Positions 55,219-64,000 of a DNA stretch of 64,000 nt are shown in pieces (position 1 is the stretch's first letter; each line of letters starts with the position of its first letter). The stretch comes from Pseudomonas viridiflava. GTDB taxonomy: Bacteria > Pseudomonadota > Gammaproteobacteria > Pseudomonadales > Pseudomonadaceae. Both the position numbers and the translations under genes were made by a program. The stretch covers positions 62,001 through 126,000 of the forward strand of contig NZ_UWFA01000383.1 in the NCBI RefSeq assembly GCF_900601905.1, written 5' to 3'. A model generated the notes under the pieces. The model was not told the origin of the DNA. It searched no databases and was given only the letters and a program-made list of their open reading frames with translations.

Positions 55219-55791
55219 ATGTCCAACGTATTTCGCCCAGCCTTGAGCCTGCTTGTCCTGATGACAGTCATCACCGGAGTCGCCTATCCACTGGTGGTTA
55301 CCGGCGTCGCGCAGGTCGCTTTCCCTGATCAGGCCAATGGCAGCCTGATCCATGATGCCGAGGGCAAGGTGCGTGGCTCGCAGTTGATTGCCCAGTCATT
55401 CACGGGGGATGAATGGTTTCATTCGCGTCCTTCGGCGGGTGCTTTTGCCACCGTTGCCAGTGGTGCCAGCAACCTGGCTCCGAGCAATCCGGCGCTGGTG
55501 GCGCGTATTACCGAAGACGCTGCCAGAGAAGTCGTCAACGATCAGGGCGCAGTGCCGCTGGAACTGTTGACCACTTCCGGCAGCGGCCTTGATCCGCACC
55601 TGTCGCCGCTGTCCGTGGCTTACCAGGCCGCACGTGTGGCCACGGCCCGGCAGTTGCCGCTGGCCAAAGTCCAGGCGCTGATCGAAGCCAATACCTCACG
55701 GCCTTTGATTGGCCCGCCAGTGGTCAACGTATTGAACTTGAATCGCAGCCTGAATGAGTTACCGTCTGCGCAACGTCAAGCGCAGCTTTGA
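55219..55791 (+). CDS. kdpC: KdpC accessory subunit
   Basis: A 190-residue protein with one N-terminal helix ([20 protein letters not shown]) and a periplasmic domain carrying [15 protein letters not shown] and DLL-like [14 protein letters not shown], as in KdpC. It helps the KdpFABC complex bind ATP and K+. ATG at 55219 follows GAGG; an in-frame TTG two codons earlier is unlikely. kdpD follows 16 bases later. Confidence 0.96.
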   Translation: MSNVFRPALSLLVLMTVITGVAYPLVVTGVAQVAFPDQANGSLIHDAEGKVRGSQLIAQSFTGDEWFHSRPSAGAFATVASGASNLAPSNPALVARITEDAAREVVNDQGAVPLELLTTSGSGLDPHLSPLSVAYQAARVATARQLPLAKVQALIEANTSRPLIGPPVVNVLNLNRSLNELPSAQRQAQL

Positions 55792-55807
55792 GTGAGCAAT
55801 AACCACC

Positions 55808-58480
55808 ATGAGTGATTCCGGCCGCGCCGATGCCTTGCTAGCAGACATACCCCGCGATGGGCGCGGGCGCCTCAAAGTGTTTCTCGGCGCTGCGCCGGGG
55901 GTGGGCAAGACTTACGCCATGCTGCAGGCGGCGCATACCCAGCTGCGTCAGGGCGTGCAGTTGCTCGCGGGCGTGGTGGAAACTCACGGCCGGGCAGAGA
56001 CCGAAGCCTTGCTGAGCGGCTTGCCGCAGCAGGCGTTGATTCGTTCCGAGTATCGCGGCGTGACCCTTGAGGAAATGGACCTTGACGGCCTGCTCAGGCT
56101 CAAACCGAAGCTGGTGCTGGTGGACGAACTGGCCCACAGCAATGCGCCGGGCAGCCGTCACGCCAAACGCTGGCAGGACATTCAGGAGCTGCTCGCCGCG
56201 GGCATCGACGTCTACACCACGGTCAACGTCCAGCACCTGGAAAGCCTCAATGATCAGGTGCGTGGCATCACCGGCGTGCAGGTCCGCGAGACCTTGCCGG
56301 ACTGGGTGCTGCAGGAGGCCTACGAACTGGTGCTGATCGACCTGCCGCCTCGGGAGCTGCTGGAGCGCCTGCGCGACGGCAAGGTCTACGTGCCGGAGCA
56401 GGCGCGCGCGGCGATTGACGCGTTTTTCACCCAGACCAACCTCACTGCGCTGCGCGAACTGGCGATGCAGACCGCCGCCGCTCAGGTCGATGACGATCTG
56501 GCGCAGGGTTATCGTCAACTCGGTCAGGCCGCCCCGGCATTGCGCGGGCGATTGCTGGTGGGCGTGGATGGCGATTTGCATGCCGAGCGCTTGGTGCGCC
56601 ACGCCAGTCGGGTGGCCCAGCGCCGCCATCTGCCGTGGAGCCTGATCCATGTCGATAATGGTCGGCCCTTTGATGAACAGGCCCGTGCCCGGCTGCAAAA
56701 CGCCCAGCAACTGGCCGAGCGCCTGGGCGGCGAAGTCGTGCTGCTGCGCGCCGGTGAAGTGGCCAAAACCTTGATCCAGCATGCCGGCGAGCGTCGTGCC
56801 AGCGTGGTGCTGGTCGGTCAGTCCCGGCCGCGCTGGCGACGCCGCTGGATGGGCGGAGGCGTCGCCGAGCGCTTGCTGCGCGAGGCCCATGGCCTGGAGA
56901 TCAGTGTGCTGGACAGCGAACCGCTGCCGGATCAGCCGCGTTTGCGCGCCTCTGGTCCTGCGCCGTGGTTCGAGTATGGCCTGGCGTTGATCGCCACCTT
57001 GTTGGCCAGTGCGCTGGCCTGGGCGGTGTCCAGCGTGCTGGACCTGCCAAATATCTCCCTGGTGTTTCTTGCCGCCGTCCTCCTGGTGGCGGTGCGTACC
57101 AGTGTCGGCCCGGCGTTGGCCTGTTCGATCCTGTCGTTTCTGGCCTATGACTTTCTGTTCATGCCGCCGAGCTTCTCGCTGACCATCCAGCGCGAAGAAG
57201 ATGTGCTGACCTTGCTGTTCTTCCTGCTCATGTCGGCCTTGACCGGCAACCTCGCAGCGCGCCAGCGGCGCCAGATGCAGGCGCTGCGTGACACCCAGGA
57301 AGAAACCAGCGAAATGCTCGACCTTTCGCGCAAGCTGACCGCCGCCACTGACAGGCAGGCTGTGATCAGCGCCGCCGGGCAGCATTTGAATGGCTGGCAT
57401 CAATTGCAGGTCTGCCTGATGGACCGCGACGGGCAGGGCGGCTGGAAAGTGCAAAGCGGCATGACCCAACTGGCCCGACAGCTGAGCGAGACAGAGCGTG
57501 CTGCGGCTGACTGGGCCTGGCAGCACGATCAGCCCGCAGGGCATGGCACCGGCACCCTGCCGTCCAGTGCCTGGTGGTGGTGGCCATTGTCCGGTGAAGA
57601 AGGGCCGCTGGCATTGCTGGGCGTTCGTGCCAGCGCGGGAGACGATTTCAGCGCTCAGCGGCGGCGTCTGCTGGTCGCCCTGAGTCAGCCGCTGGCCCAG
57701 GCCCTGGCCCGGGCGCAACTGGCGGACGATCTGGAGGCGGCGCGCCTGCACGGCGAAACCGAGCAACTGCGCAGCGCCTTGCTGGCGTCCGTGTCCCATG
57801 ACCTGCGTACGCCATTGACCGCCATGCGCGGCAGCATCGACAGCCTGCTGGCCCTGGGTGAAGCCATCCCTCTGGAAGATCGCCGGGAATTGCTCGAAGG
57901 CACGCGGGATGAAGCCGAGCGCCTGGACCGCTACATCCAGAACCTGCTGGACATGACCCGCCTGGGCCACGGTGCACTCAAACTGGCCCGGGACTGGGTT
58001 TCACCCGGCGACATTGTCGGCAGCGCGGTGAACCGGTTGCGGGCGGTGCTGGCGCCGTTGCAGGTTCAGGCCCTGTTGCCTGCGGACTTGCCGCTGCTCT
58101 ACGTGCATGCGGCGCTGATCGAGCAGGCGCTGGTCAATGTATTGGAAAATGCCGCGCGTTTTTCGCCGGTCAATGGCCGACTGGAAGTGGAGGCCGGGGC
58201 GATTGATGACGAGCTGTTTTTTGCCGTCAGCGATGAGGGGCCGGGCATTCCCGAGGATGAGCGGGCAAAGATTTTCGACATGTTCTACACCGCCGCCCGT
58301 GGCGATCGGGGCGGGCAGGGCACCGGTCTGGGGCTGGCGATCTGTCAGGGCATGGTCGGCGCCCACGGTGGGCGCATCAGTGTCGGGCAAGGCATTGGTG
58401 GTCATGGCACCTGCATCACCTTATATTTGCCGCTGCAGGCTCAGCCGCAGGGCGAAAGCGAAGCCGAGCTGCTGTCTTGA
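55808..58480 (+). CDS. kdpD: KdpD sensor histidine kinase
   Basis: An 890-residue membrane sensor kinase. The N-terminal half holds the KdpD Walker-type domain (GAAPGVGKTYAM; DELAHSN) and a UspA-like region. Four close helices follow (about residues 390-490, beginning GLALIATLLASALAWAVSSV). The kinase core has phospho-acceptor H664 (SVSHDLRTPLTAM), N and G boxes (DEGPGIP) and GTGLGLAIC. It senses low external K+ and turgor and phosphorylates KdpE. It overlaps no neighbour; kdpE follows after 31 bases. Confidence 0.97.
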   Translation: MSDSGRADALLADIPRDGRGRLKVFLGAAPGVGKTYAMLQAAHTQLRQGVQLLAGVVETHGRAETEALLSGLPQQALIRSEYRGVTLEEMDLDGLLRLKPKLVLVDELAHSNAPGSRHAKRWQDIQELLAAGIDVYTTVNVQHLESLNDQVRGITGVQVRETLPDWVLQEAYELVLIDLPPRELLERLRDGKVYVPEQARAAIDAFFTQTNLTALRELAMQTAAAQVDDDLAQGYRQLGQAAPALRGRLLVGVDGDLHAERLVRHASRVAQRRHLPWSLIHVDNGRPFDEQARARLQNAQQLAERLGGEVVLLRAGEVAKTLIQHAGERRASVVLVGQSRPRWRRRWMGGGVAERLLREAHGLEISVLDSEPLPDQPRLRASGPAPWFEYGLALIATLLASALAWAVSSVLDLPNISLVFLAAVLLVAVRTSVGPALACSILSFLAYDFLFMPPSFSLTIQREEDVLTLLFFLLMSALTGNLAARQRRQMQALRDTQEETSEMLDLSRKLTAATDRQAVISAAGQHLNGWHQLQVCLMDRDGQGGWKVQSGMTQLARQLSETERAAADWAWQHDQPAGHGTGTLPSSAWWWWPLSGEEGPLALLGVRASAGDDFSAQRRRLLVALSQPLAQALARAQLADDLEAARLHGETEQLRSALLASVSHDLRTPLTAMRGSIDSLLALGEAIPLEDRRELLEGTRDEAERLDRYIQNLLDMTRLGHGALKLARDWVSPGDIVGSAVNRLRAVLAPLQVQALLPADLPLLYVHAALIEQALVNVLENAARFSPVNGRLEVEAGAIDDELFFAVSDEGPGIPEDERAKIFDMFYTAARGDRGGQGTGLGLAICQGMVGAHGGRISVGQGIGGHGTCITLYLPLQAQPQGESEAELLS

Positions 58481-58511
58481 GCCACCCCCATAGCAGAAAA
58501 ACAGGGCACTC

Positions 58512-59201
58512 ATGAGTCAGACCGCAACCATTCTGGTAATCGACGACGAGCCGCAGATTCGCAAGTTCCTGCGTATCAGCCTCGCGTCCCAGGGCTACAA
58601 AGTGCTCGAAGCGGCAGACGGCACCGAGGGTCTGACCCAGGCGGCGCTGAACAAGCCGGATCTGCTGGTGCTGGACCTGGGCTTGCCGGATATGGACGGC
58701 CAGCAAGTGCTGCGCGAGTTTCGCGAATGGTCCAGTGTGCCGGTGCTGGTTCTGTCAGTGCGTGCCAGCGAAGCGCAAAAGGTCGAGGCGCTGGATGGCG
58801 GCGCCAATGATTACGTGACCAAACCGTTCGGGATTCAGGAGTTTCTCGCCCGGATCAGGGCTTTGTTGCGTCAGGCGTCAGTGGGTGAACAACCGGGCGC
58901 GGCCCTGGTGTTCGGCCCGTTGACCATCGACCTGGCCTATCGCCGCGTGTTGCTTGATGGCGTCGAGGTCGGATTGACCCGCAAGGAATACTCGGTGCTG
59001 GCGCAACTGGCCCGGCATCCTGGGCGGGTGATTACCCAACAGCAACTGCTCAAGGATATCTGGGGCCCGACCCACACCGAAGACAGCCACTACCTGCGCA
59101 TCGTCGTCGGTCACCTGCGCCAGAAACTGGCTGACGATCCGGCAGCGCCACGGTTTATCGTCACCGAGGCCGGGGTAGGGTATCGGTTGCGCGAGTATTG
59201 A
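58512..59201 (+). CDS. kdpE: KdpE response regulator
   Basis: A 229-residue OmpR-type regulator. The receiver domain has D55 as phospho-acceptor (LVLDLGLPDMDG) and the early acidic pair in VIDDEPQIRKFL. The C-terminal winged helix contains YSVLAQLARHPGRVITQQQL. It activates kdpFABC when phosphorylated by KdpD. Phased repeats upstream of kdpF are its likely site. Confidence 0.96.
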   Translation: MSQTATILVIDDEPQIRKFLRISLASQGYKVLEAADGTEGLTQAALNKPDLLVLDLGLPDMDGQQVLREFREWSSVPVLVLSVRASEAQKVEALDGGANDYVTKPFGIQEFLARIRALLRQASVGEQPGAALVFGPLTIDLAYRRVLLDGVEVGLTRKEYSVLAQLARHPGRVITQQQLLKDIWGPTHTEDSHYLRIVVGHLRQKLADDPAAPRFIVTEAGVGYRLREY

Positions 59202-59219
59202 CTGGTTGACTTCCGACCC

Positions 59220-59306
59220 GTGGGAGCGGTGCTTGCCCGCGATAAGGTTCAGGTGATTTACCTGCACAATCGCGGCGCCCTTATCGCGGGCAAGCATCGC
59301 TCCCAC
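59220..59306. repeat. REPIN after kdpE
   Basis: An 87-bp inverted pair, arms GTGGGAGCGGTGCTTGCCCG and CGGGCAAGCATCGCTCCCAC, just downstream of kdpE. Confidence 0.92.
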
Positions 59307-59417
59307 AGGGTTAGAGCGCTTCAACAGATCTTGTTGTATAAACCCGCCCGATACGGCACTTTTAGCCGCCTTCGTCGTCCAACTCGCACAATCGATTTCT
59401 ATCCTGAGGTAACACCC

Positions 59418-59696
59418 ATGAAAGCCTGGATCTGCCTGCCATTGTTTGCTCTGGTACTTGCTGGTTGCGCGGGTAAAACCGGCTATCGCGACAGCTGCGC
59501 CACTCAGCTTGATTCCGCCTGGCACGAGCTGGATCTGGCCAAGGCCGAAGGTTTCGCCGGGACTGTCAGTTACTCCAAGGCCCTGTCGCTGCTGACCGGC
59601 GCCAAGACCCAGCAACAGTTCGAAGCCTTTGAAGGCTGCACCAGCAAAGCCGAAAAAGCCCGCTTCTACATCCGCGAGTCCCGCGCCGGGCGCTGA
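59418..59696 (+). CDS. Small outer-membrane-type lipoprotein of unknown function
   Basis: A 92-residue predicted lipoprotein with lipobox LAGC after the signal MKAWICLPLFALVL. The mature part holds a CATQLDSAWHELDLAKAEGF helix and a second Cys (FEGCTS). Family and function are not recognised. ATG at 59418 follows GAGGT. The position after the kdpE REPIN suggests a separate transcript. Confidence 0.75.
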   Translation: MKAWICLPLFALVLAGCAGKTGYRDSCATQLDSAWHELDLAKAEGFAGTVSYSKALSLLTGAKTQQQFEAFEGCTSKAEKARFYIRESRAGR

Positions 59697-59716
59697 ACCC
59701 GATAGGTCAGCAACCT

Positions 59717-59802
59717 GTAGGAGCGGCTTTAGCCGCGAGCGGTAGTGTTGTCGATGAAAATCCAGCGCATAGGCCGATTTTCGCGGCTAAAGCCGCTCCT
59801 AC
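59717..59802. repeat. REPIN (GTAGGAGCGGCTTTAGCCGCGA class)
   Basis: An 86-bp inverted pair with arms GTAGGAGCGGCTTTAGCCGC and GCGGCTAAAGCCGCTCCTAC, perfect over 20 bases, between the lipoprotein and moxR-like genes. Confidence 0.95.
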
Positions 59803-59942
59803 GGGTTTCCTGCAGAAAGATCACTCCATCCCCTCCCAACGCATTTTCCTCTTCTCTCTGGCGAAACCACCTACGCTGACTCTAAAGTGCCTGCATTGCA
59901 GTCCTGTTCAAGCCATAGGCAGTCGCCTGGAGAGTGTTTTCG

Positions 59943-60860
59943 ATGGGCAGAAAACTCGATGAGTGCCTTAACGCCATAAACGAAGTGGTGTTGGGCAAGG
60001 AGCCGCAAGTCCGACTGGCAATGACCTGCCTGCTGGGTGGCGGTCATTTGTTGATCGAGGATTTGCCAGGGATGGGCAAGACCACCCTGAGCCACACCCT
60101 CGCCAAAGTGCTGGGCCTGAGCTTTCAGCGTATCCAGTTCACTTCCGATCTGTTGCCGGGCGATATCCTCGGCACATCGGTGTTCGATCGCGACACCGGG
60201 CAGTTCACCTTTCACCCGGGGCCGATTTTTGCAGAATTGGTGCTGGCCGATGAAATCAACCGCGCCACTCCCAAAAGCCAGAGCGCCTTGCTTGAGGCGA
60301 TGGAAGAGGGGCAGGTGACCATCGAAGGTGCGACCCGCCTGTTGCCCGATCCGTTTTTCGTGATCGCCACCCAGAATCCGTTCAGCCAGGGCGGCACCTT
60401 TGCCTTGCCGGAATCGCAGCTGGATCGGTTTCTGATGCGCCTGTCCCTGGGTTACCCGGCGCGCTCGGCGGAGAAAGCCTTGTTGCTGGGCGAGTCTCGC
60501 CGCGACTTGCTGCCGCGCCTGCAACCGCTGTTGAATCACGCTGAACTGGGCTTGCTGCAACGTCAGGCGCGGCAGGTGCGGGTCAGTGATGCGTTGGTCG
60601 ACTACGTGCTGCGGCTGGTGGAAGCAACGCGCAGCCAGGCGCAATTTGCCTACGGTCTGTCGCCCCGTGCCAGCCTGGCGATTCTTTCGGCGGCCCGTGC
60701 CTGGGCCCTGTTGGCGAGCCGCGACTATGTGATCCCCGAGGACGTGCAGGCGGTGCTGCCCGCCGTGGTGGGCCATCGCCTGCGCGAGCGCACCGATGCC
60801 ACCGGGCACAGCGGCGGGGCGCTGGTCCAGTGGCTGCTGCGCGAGGTGCCGGTGCTTTGA
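59943..60860 (+). CDS. MoxR-family AAA+ ATPase
   Basis: A 305-residue MoxR ATPase. Walker A is LPGMGKTTLSHT near residues 41-52, Walker B is in LVLADEINRATPKSQSALLE, and sensor FVIATQNPFSQGGTFALPES is clear. MoxR proteins act as chaperones that help assemble or metallate partner complexes. It is the first gene of a common MoxR-DUF58-transglutaminase cluster. Its stop overlaps the next gene by 4 bases. ATG at 59943 was preferred over a GTG three codons earlier. Confidence 0.93.
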   Translation: MGRKLDECLNAINEVVLGKEPQVRLAMTCLLGGGHLLIEDLPGMGKTTLSHTLAKVLGLSFQRIQFTSDLLPGDILGTSVFDRDTGQFTFHPGPIFAELVLADEINRATPKSQSALLEAMEEGQVTIEGATRLLPDPFFVIATQNPFSQGGTFALPESQLDRFLMRLSLGYPARSAEKALLLGESRRDLLPRLQPLLNHAELGLLQRQARQVRVSDALVDYVLRLVEATRSQAQFAYGLSPRASLAILSAARAWALLASRDYVIPEDVQAVLPAVVGHRLRERTDATGHSGGALVQWLLREVPVL

Positions 60861-61813
60861 TCGAACAGCTCAAACCGACCTGGCAACGCTGGCTGGCGCG
60901 ACGCATCCCGCCTGCATCGCGGATCAAACTCGACCACCGGCGGATCTTCATCCTGCCCACGCGCACGGGCGGCAGCTTCGCGCTGGTGTTGTTTTTGATG
61001 TTGCTGGTGGCGATCAATTACCAGAACAGCCTGGCTTACGGGCTGACCTTTCTCCTGCTGTCACTGGGCGTGCTGGGCATCTTGCATACCTACCGAAACC
61101 TCAGCGGCCTGATCCTCAGCGCAGGCGTTGCGCGCTCGGTCTTTGTCGGCGAGGCGCTGCAATTGCGCCTCAAACTGGAGAGCGACGGCCACGCCCACCA
61201 CGCCATTGCGCTGGGCTGGGACGCCGAGCATCTGCAGCTGGTCGATGTGCCTGGCCAAGGGCTGACAGAGCTTGAACTGAGCCTGCCTGCGCAGCGTCGC
61301 GGCTGGCTGCATGCGCCCCGGCTGCGGGTTGAAAGCGTTTACCCGCTGAGCATTCTGCGCACCTGGAGTTGGCTGGACCTGCAACAGAGCGCGCTGATCT
61401 ATCCATGCCCATTGCCGGGCGCCATGCCGCTGCTCAAGGGCCTGCAACCTCACGCTGAAGATCACGGCCAGGCAACTTTGGGCCCCGGTGTCGATGACTA
61501 CCAGGGCTTACGCGTTTACCAGCCCGGCGACAATCGCCGGCGTCTGCACTGGAAGGCCTACTCACGGGGGCAGGGCTTGCTGGTCAAGGATTTCACCGAC
61601 CTGAGCGGCCACGATTTGTGTCTGGATTTCATGGCGCTGGGCGGCGACATCGAAGAGCGGCTGTCGCGCCTGTGCCATTGGGTGTTGATCCTGTCCCAGC
61701 GGCATCAGCCGTTTGCCCTGCGCCTGCCGGGTTTTCTCTCGCCGGTCGGCAGCGGCGAGCAACATCGCGAAACCTGCCTGCGGGCACTGGCGCTTTACGG
61801 GGTGCGGCCATGA
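60857..61813 (+). CDS. DUF58 membrane-associated protein
   Basis: A 318-residue protein with two N-terminal helices and a C-terminal DUF58 domain, a von Willebrand A-like fold. LRVYQPGDNRRRLHWKAYSR is the diagnostic DUF58 segment. It typically acts with a neighbouring MoxR ATPase and a transglutaminase at the membrane; its biochemical role is unknown. The start is TTG at 60857, overlapping the MoxR stop; a GTG nine codons earlier is possible. Its TGA overlaps the next ATG. Confidence 0.88.
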   Translation: MIEQLKPTWQRWLARRIPPASRIKLDHRRIFILPTRTGGSFALVLFLMLLVAINYQNSLAYGLTFLLLSLGVLGILHTYRNLSGLILSAGVARSVFVGEALQLRLKLESDGHAHHAIALGWDAEHLQLVDVPGQGLTELELSLPAQRRGWLHAPRLRVESVYPLSILRTWSWLDLQQSALIYPCPLPGAMPLLKGLQPHAEDHGQATLGPGVDDYQGLRVYQPGDNRRRLHWKAYSRGQGLLVKDFTDLSGHDLCLDFMALGGDIEERLSRLCHWVLILSQRHQPFALRLPGFLSPVGSGEQHRETCLRALALYGVRP

Positions 61814-63837
61814 GCGTGGCAAGCAGCGCAGCAGTGTCGAGCGCAACTGGCCTCAATCAGCCCATCCCCCGGACCAGCCTTAACTGGCTGATGCTGGCCC
61901 AGGCTCTGGTGGTGGTACCTTTTCTGCAGCACATTCCGCTGTCAATGATTGGGCTGTGGTTGGGCTGTACGGTGTGGCGCATCCAGATACTGCGCATGCG
62001 TGCGCGCAGCCCCGGCACCTGGATCAAGGCCGGGCTGCTGGTCGGCACGGCCGGTGGCGTGTATCTGGCGCGGGGCAGTCTGGTGGGGCTGGACGCTGGC
62101 GCGGCGCTGCTGGTGGCCGCCTTCGTGTTGAAGATGCTCGAAATGCAGACGCGTCGTGACGCACTGGTGCTGATCCTTCTCGGCTTCTTCTGCGTCGTCG
62201 TGGGCTATCTGTTTGAAAGCCACTTGCTGTGGGCGGCGTTCACCCTTCTGCCTGTCTGCGCCTTATTGGCTGGCTTGATCGCGTTGCAGGAATCCACCTC
62301 GATCAGCAGGCCGGCCAGCAGCCTGAAACTGGCACTCAAGCTGATGATGCAGGCGGTGCCGCTGATGCTGGTGCTGTTTCTGTTCTTTCCCCGGCTGGAG
62401 CCGCTCTGGTCCTTGCCCCAGCCAAGCAACAAGAGCCTCACCGGGCTCTCGGACAACATGGCGCCGGGGGATATCGCCGAGCTGAGCAAGTCGGCGGCGC
62501 TGGTGTTTCGCGCCAGCTTTGAAGGGCCGATCCCGGCACGCAATCAACTGTACTGGCGCTCCCTGACGCTTGAACAATTCGACGGCCGACGCTGGTCGCA
62601 GGCAAGCCGCGCGCAAACCGTGCAAGTGCCGCAGTGGCTCAAGCGTGGCGATGCACTGCGCTACAGCATTGTGATGGAGCCCAGCGGCCGCCCCTGGCTG
62701 GCGAGCCTGGATGTAGGGGAGAGCAATCTGCCGGATGTGCGGCAGATGAGCGACTTCCGCTTGCAGCGCCGGCGTCCGGTTGACCAGTCGCTGATGTACA
62801 GCGTGACGTCGTGGCCGGATGCAACACGTGACAGCCAGCCCGGCGAAAACATTCAGCGCCAGGATCTGCAGCTGCCGCCAAAGGGTAATCCGCAGGCCCG
62901 TGAGTGGGCCGCCGACCTGTTGAAACGCTACCCGAAACCCGATGCGCTGGTGGCGGCCATGATGGAATCTTTCGCTCGTGAGCCGTATCACTACACCCTC
63001 AAACCGCCGACGCTGGGGGTCAACAGCGTGGATGATTTCCTGTTCGAAAGCCGGCGCGGTTTCTGTGCACATTACGCCGGGGCCATGACCTTCGTGCTGC
63101 GCGCGGCGGGTATCCCTGCGCGTGTGGTGGCCGGGTACCAGGGTGGCGAGTTGAACCCCAATGGCCAATACCTGACCGTGCGCCAGTTCGATGCCCACGC
63201 CTGGGTCGAATATTGGCAGCCAGGGATCGGCTGGCGCAGCGTCGACCCGACCGCTGCCGTGGCGCCCGAGCGCATCGAGCAAGGGTTGGAGCAGGCGCTG
63301 GCAGCGGATGAAGCCTTTCTCGAAGACTCACCCATGTCAGCCCTGCGATACCGCAACATACCGTGGATCAATGCCGTACGCCTGAGCTGGGACAACCTCA
63401 ACTACGGGTGGCAGCGCTGGGTGCTGGGTTACCAGGGTGACGAGCAGCTCAAAGTGCTCAATCGCTGGTTCTCGGGCCTGCAGGCGCCGGCGTTTCTGGC
63501 GGGGCTGGGCTTGGTCCTGAGCCTGCTGGGTTTATGGATTTTCAAACCCTGGCAGCGAGAAAACGACTCGCAACTTCGGGTGTTCAACGCGTTCGAAAGA
63601 TTGCTGGCGCGACAGGGCCTCAGACGATTACCAGGGGAGGGCGCCGAGGCGTTCGCAAGACGGGCAGCACTTTTTCTGCCTGCTCATGCGCAATGGATCG
63701 AAGCCTTCGTCGAAGAATTTCAGGCCCAGCGCTACGGCGGTAGCCCGTCAGCACCTGCACAATTACGGCGCCTCTTGCGCCAGTTACGTCGGCGTCTGCC
63801 CTGGCGTAAGTCGGTGCTCAACGCCGCTCATGAATAA
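61810..63837 (+). CDS. TgpA-type transmembrane transglutaminase
   Basis: A 675-residue protein with about six N-terminal helices (DUF3488) and a periplasmic transglutaminase-like domain. The catalytic Cys-His-Asp is visible as C419 (RGFCAHYAGA), H463 (DAHAWVEYW) and D479 (RSVDPTAAVA). A C-terminal helix and DUF4129-like region end the protein. The related TgpA of P. aeruginosa is an essential periplasmic enzyme. It closes the MoxR-DUF58 operon with an ATGA overlap. Confidence 0.94.
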   Translation: MSVASSAAVSSATGLNQPIPRTSLNWLMLAQALVVVPFLQHIPLSMIGLWLGCTVWRIQILRMRARSPGTWIKAGLLVGTAGGVYLARGSLVGLDAGAALLVAAFVLKMLEMQTRRDALVLILLGFFCVVVGYLFESHLLWAAFTLLPVCALLAGLIALQESTSISRPASSLKLALKLMMQAVPLMLVLFLFFPRLEPLWSLPQPSNKSLTGLSDNMAPGDIAELSKSAALVFRASFEGPIPARNQLYWRSLTLEQFDGRRWSQASRAQTVQVPQWLKRGDALRYSIVMEPSGRPWLASLDVGESNLPDVRQMSDFRLQRRRPVDQSLMYSVTSWPDATRDSQPGENIQRQDLQLPPKGNPQAREWAADLLKRYPKPDALVAAMMESFAREPYHYTLKPPTLGVNSVDDFLFESRRGFCAHYAGAMTFVLRAAGIPARVVAGYQGGELNPNGQYLTVRQFDAHAWVEYWQPGIGWRSVDPTAAVAPERIEQGLEQALAADEAFLEDSPMSALRYRNIPWINAVRLSWDNLNYGWQRWVLGYQGDEQLKVLNRWFSGLQAPAFLAGLGLVLSLLGLWIFKPWQRENDSQLRVFNAFERLLARQGLRRLPGEGAEAFARRAALFLPAHAQWIEAFVEEFQAQRYGGSPSAPAQLRRLLRQLRRRLPWRKSVLNAAHE

Positions 63838-63853
63838 CGGATAAGGAACGCGT

Positions 63854-64000
63854 ATGTCATCGATGGTTGACCATCTGGTCGCTCAGGTTCTGGCTTTACA
63901 TATCAGGCTGATTGCCTGCCATGAGCGGCTTGCCGCCGCCACCGACAGCGAAGCACTGCACGACCTGCGCACCACCGTGCGCCGCTTGCGCAGCCTGTTA
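63854..64000 (+). CDS. CHAD-domain protein (N-terminal part, runs off the window)
   Basis: The first 49 codons read SMVDHLVAQVLALHIRLIAC and EALHDLRTTVRRLRSLL. The conserved LHDLRTTVRRLRS helix is the start of a CHAD domain, a family linked to polyphosphate granules. The rest is beyond the right edge. ATG at 63854 follows AAGGA and lies 16 bases after the transglutaminase stop. Confidence 0.8.
   Translation, partial: MSSMVDHLVAQVLALHIRLIACHERLAAATDSEALHDLRTTVRRLRSLL

Noticed and set aside
55838-57970. 710-codon minus-strand open frame opposite kdpD
   Set aside because: It is a reverse shadow of kdpD, Gln/His/Gly-rich with no family motif. The kdpD frame has full kinase motifs.

Overview
The window reads as chromosomal DNA of a fluorescent-type Pseudomonas. 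Supporting signs are a dense, GC-rich gene layout, many REP/REPIN repeats of the GTGGGA..TCCCAC type, a complete kdpFABCDE locus, a pca/pob cluster of Pseudomonas type, a rut pyrimidine operon and several chemoreceptors. I saw no rRNA, tRNA, insertion sequence, prophage or CRISPR array. Genes at both edges are cut.

Layout. 1-6.3 kb: organosulfur and metal uptake, with two sulfonate-type binding proteins, a flavin-dependent (LLM) monooxygenase, a TonB receptor with a Fur-like box, and an aldo/keto reductase. 6.3-6.7 kb: remnant of a dienelactone-hydrolase-like gene. 6.9-11.8 kb: an EmrAB/OprM-like tripartite efflux operon divergent from an IclR regulator. 12-16.3 kb: a DUF1624 membrane protein, then a TonB receptor with a DUF4198 partner. 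16.5-20.7 kb: a dCache chemoreceptor, a ferritin-like DUF892 protein and two hypothetical genes. 20.8-25.5 kb: rutABCDF (minus strand) and divergent rutR. 25.9-32 kb: a 2OG-Fe(II) oxygenase, a VOC protein and a complete BMP-type nucleoside/base ABC importer. 32.2-35.8 kb: a GAF protein, an HBM-type chemoreceptor and a RibD_C reductase. 36-45 kb: pobA/pobR, pcaQ, pcaHG, pcaK, pcaB, pcaD and pcaC, which carry 4-hydroxybenzoate through protocatechuate to 3-oxoadipate. 45.5-49.1 kb: a soluble four-PAS chemoreceptor overlapping a triple-CheW adaptor. 49.1-50.4 kb: an ArsB/NhaD-type transporter. 50.47-51.0 kb: a tandem REP array. 51.2-59.2 kb: kdpFABC and kdpDE. 59.4-64 kb: a small lipoprotein, MoxR, DUF58 and TgpA-type transglutaminase genes, and the start of a CHAD protein.

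The most interesting system is a probable RutR regulon larger than the rut operon. A GACCA-TT-TGGTC palindrome lies upstream of rutA. A one-mismatch copy (GACCA-TT-TGATC) lies upstream of the oxygenase/VOC/ABC-importer operon. The local rut operon has neither the rutG permease nor rutE, so the importer may supply pyrimidine bases or nucleosides. The oxygenase and VOC enzyme may open a side route for a modified pyrimidine. This is inference from context.

A second notable unit is the chemoreceptor with four PAS domains in an exact 122-residue register, translationally coupled to a three-CheW adaptor with no CheA nearby. A third is the kdp promoter region, which carries three TCTTTACRCC copies spaced by multiples of 11 bp, consistent with a KdpE operator array.
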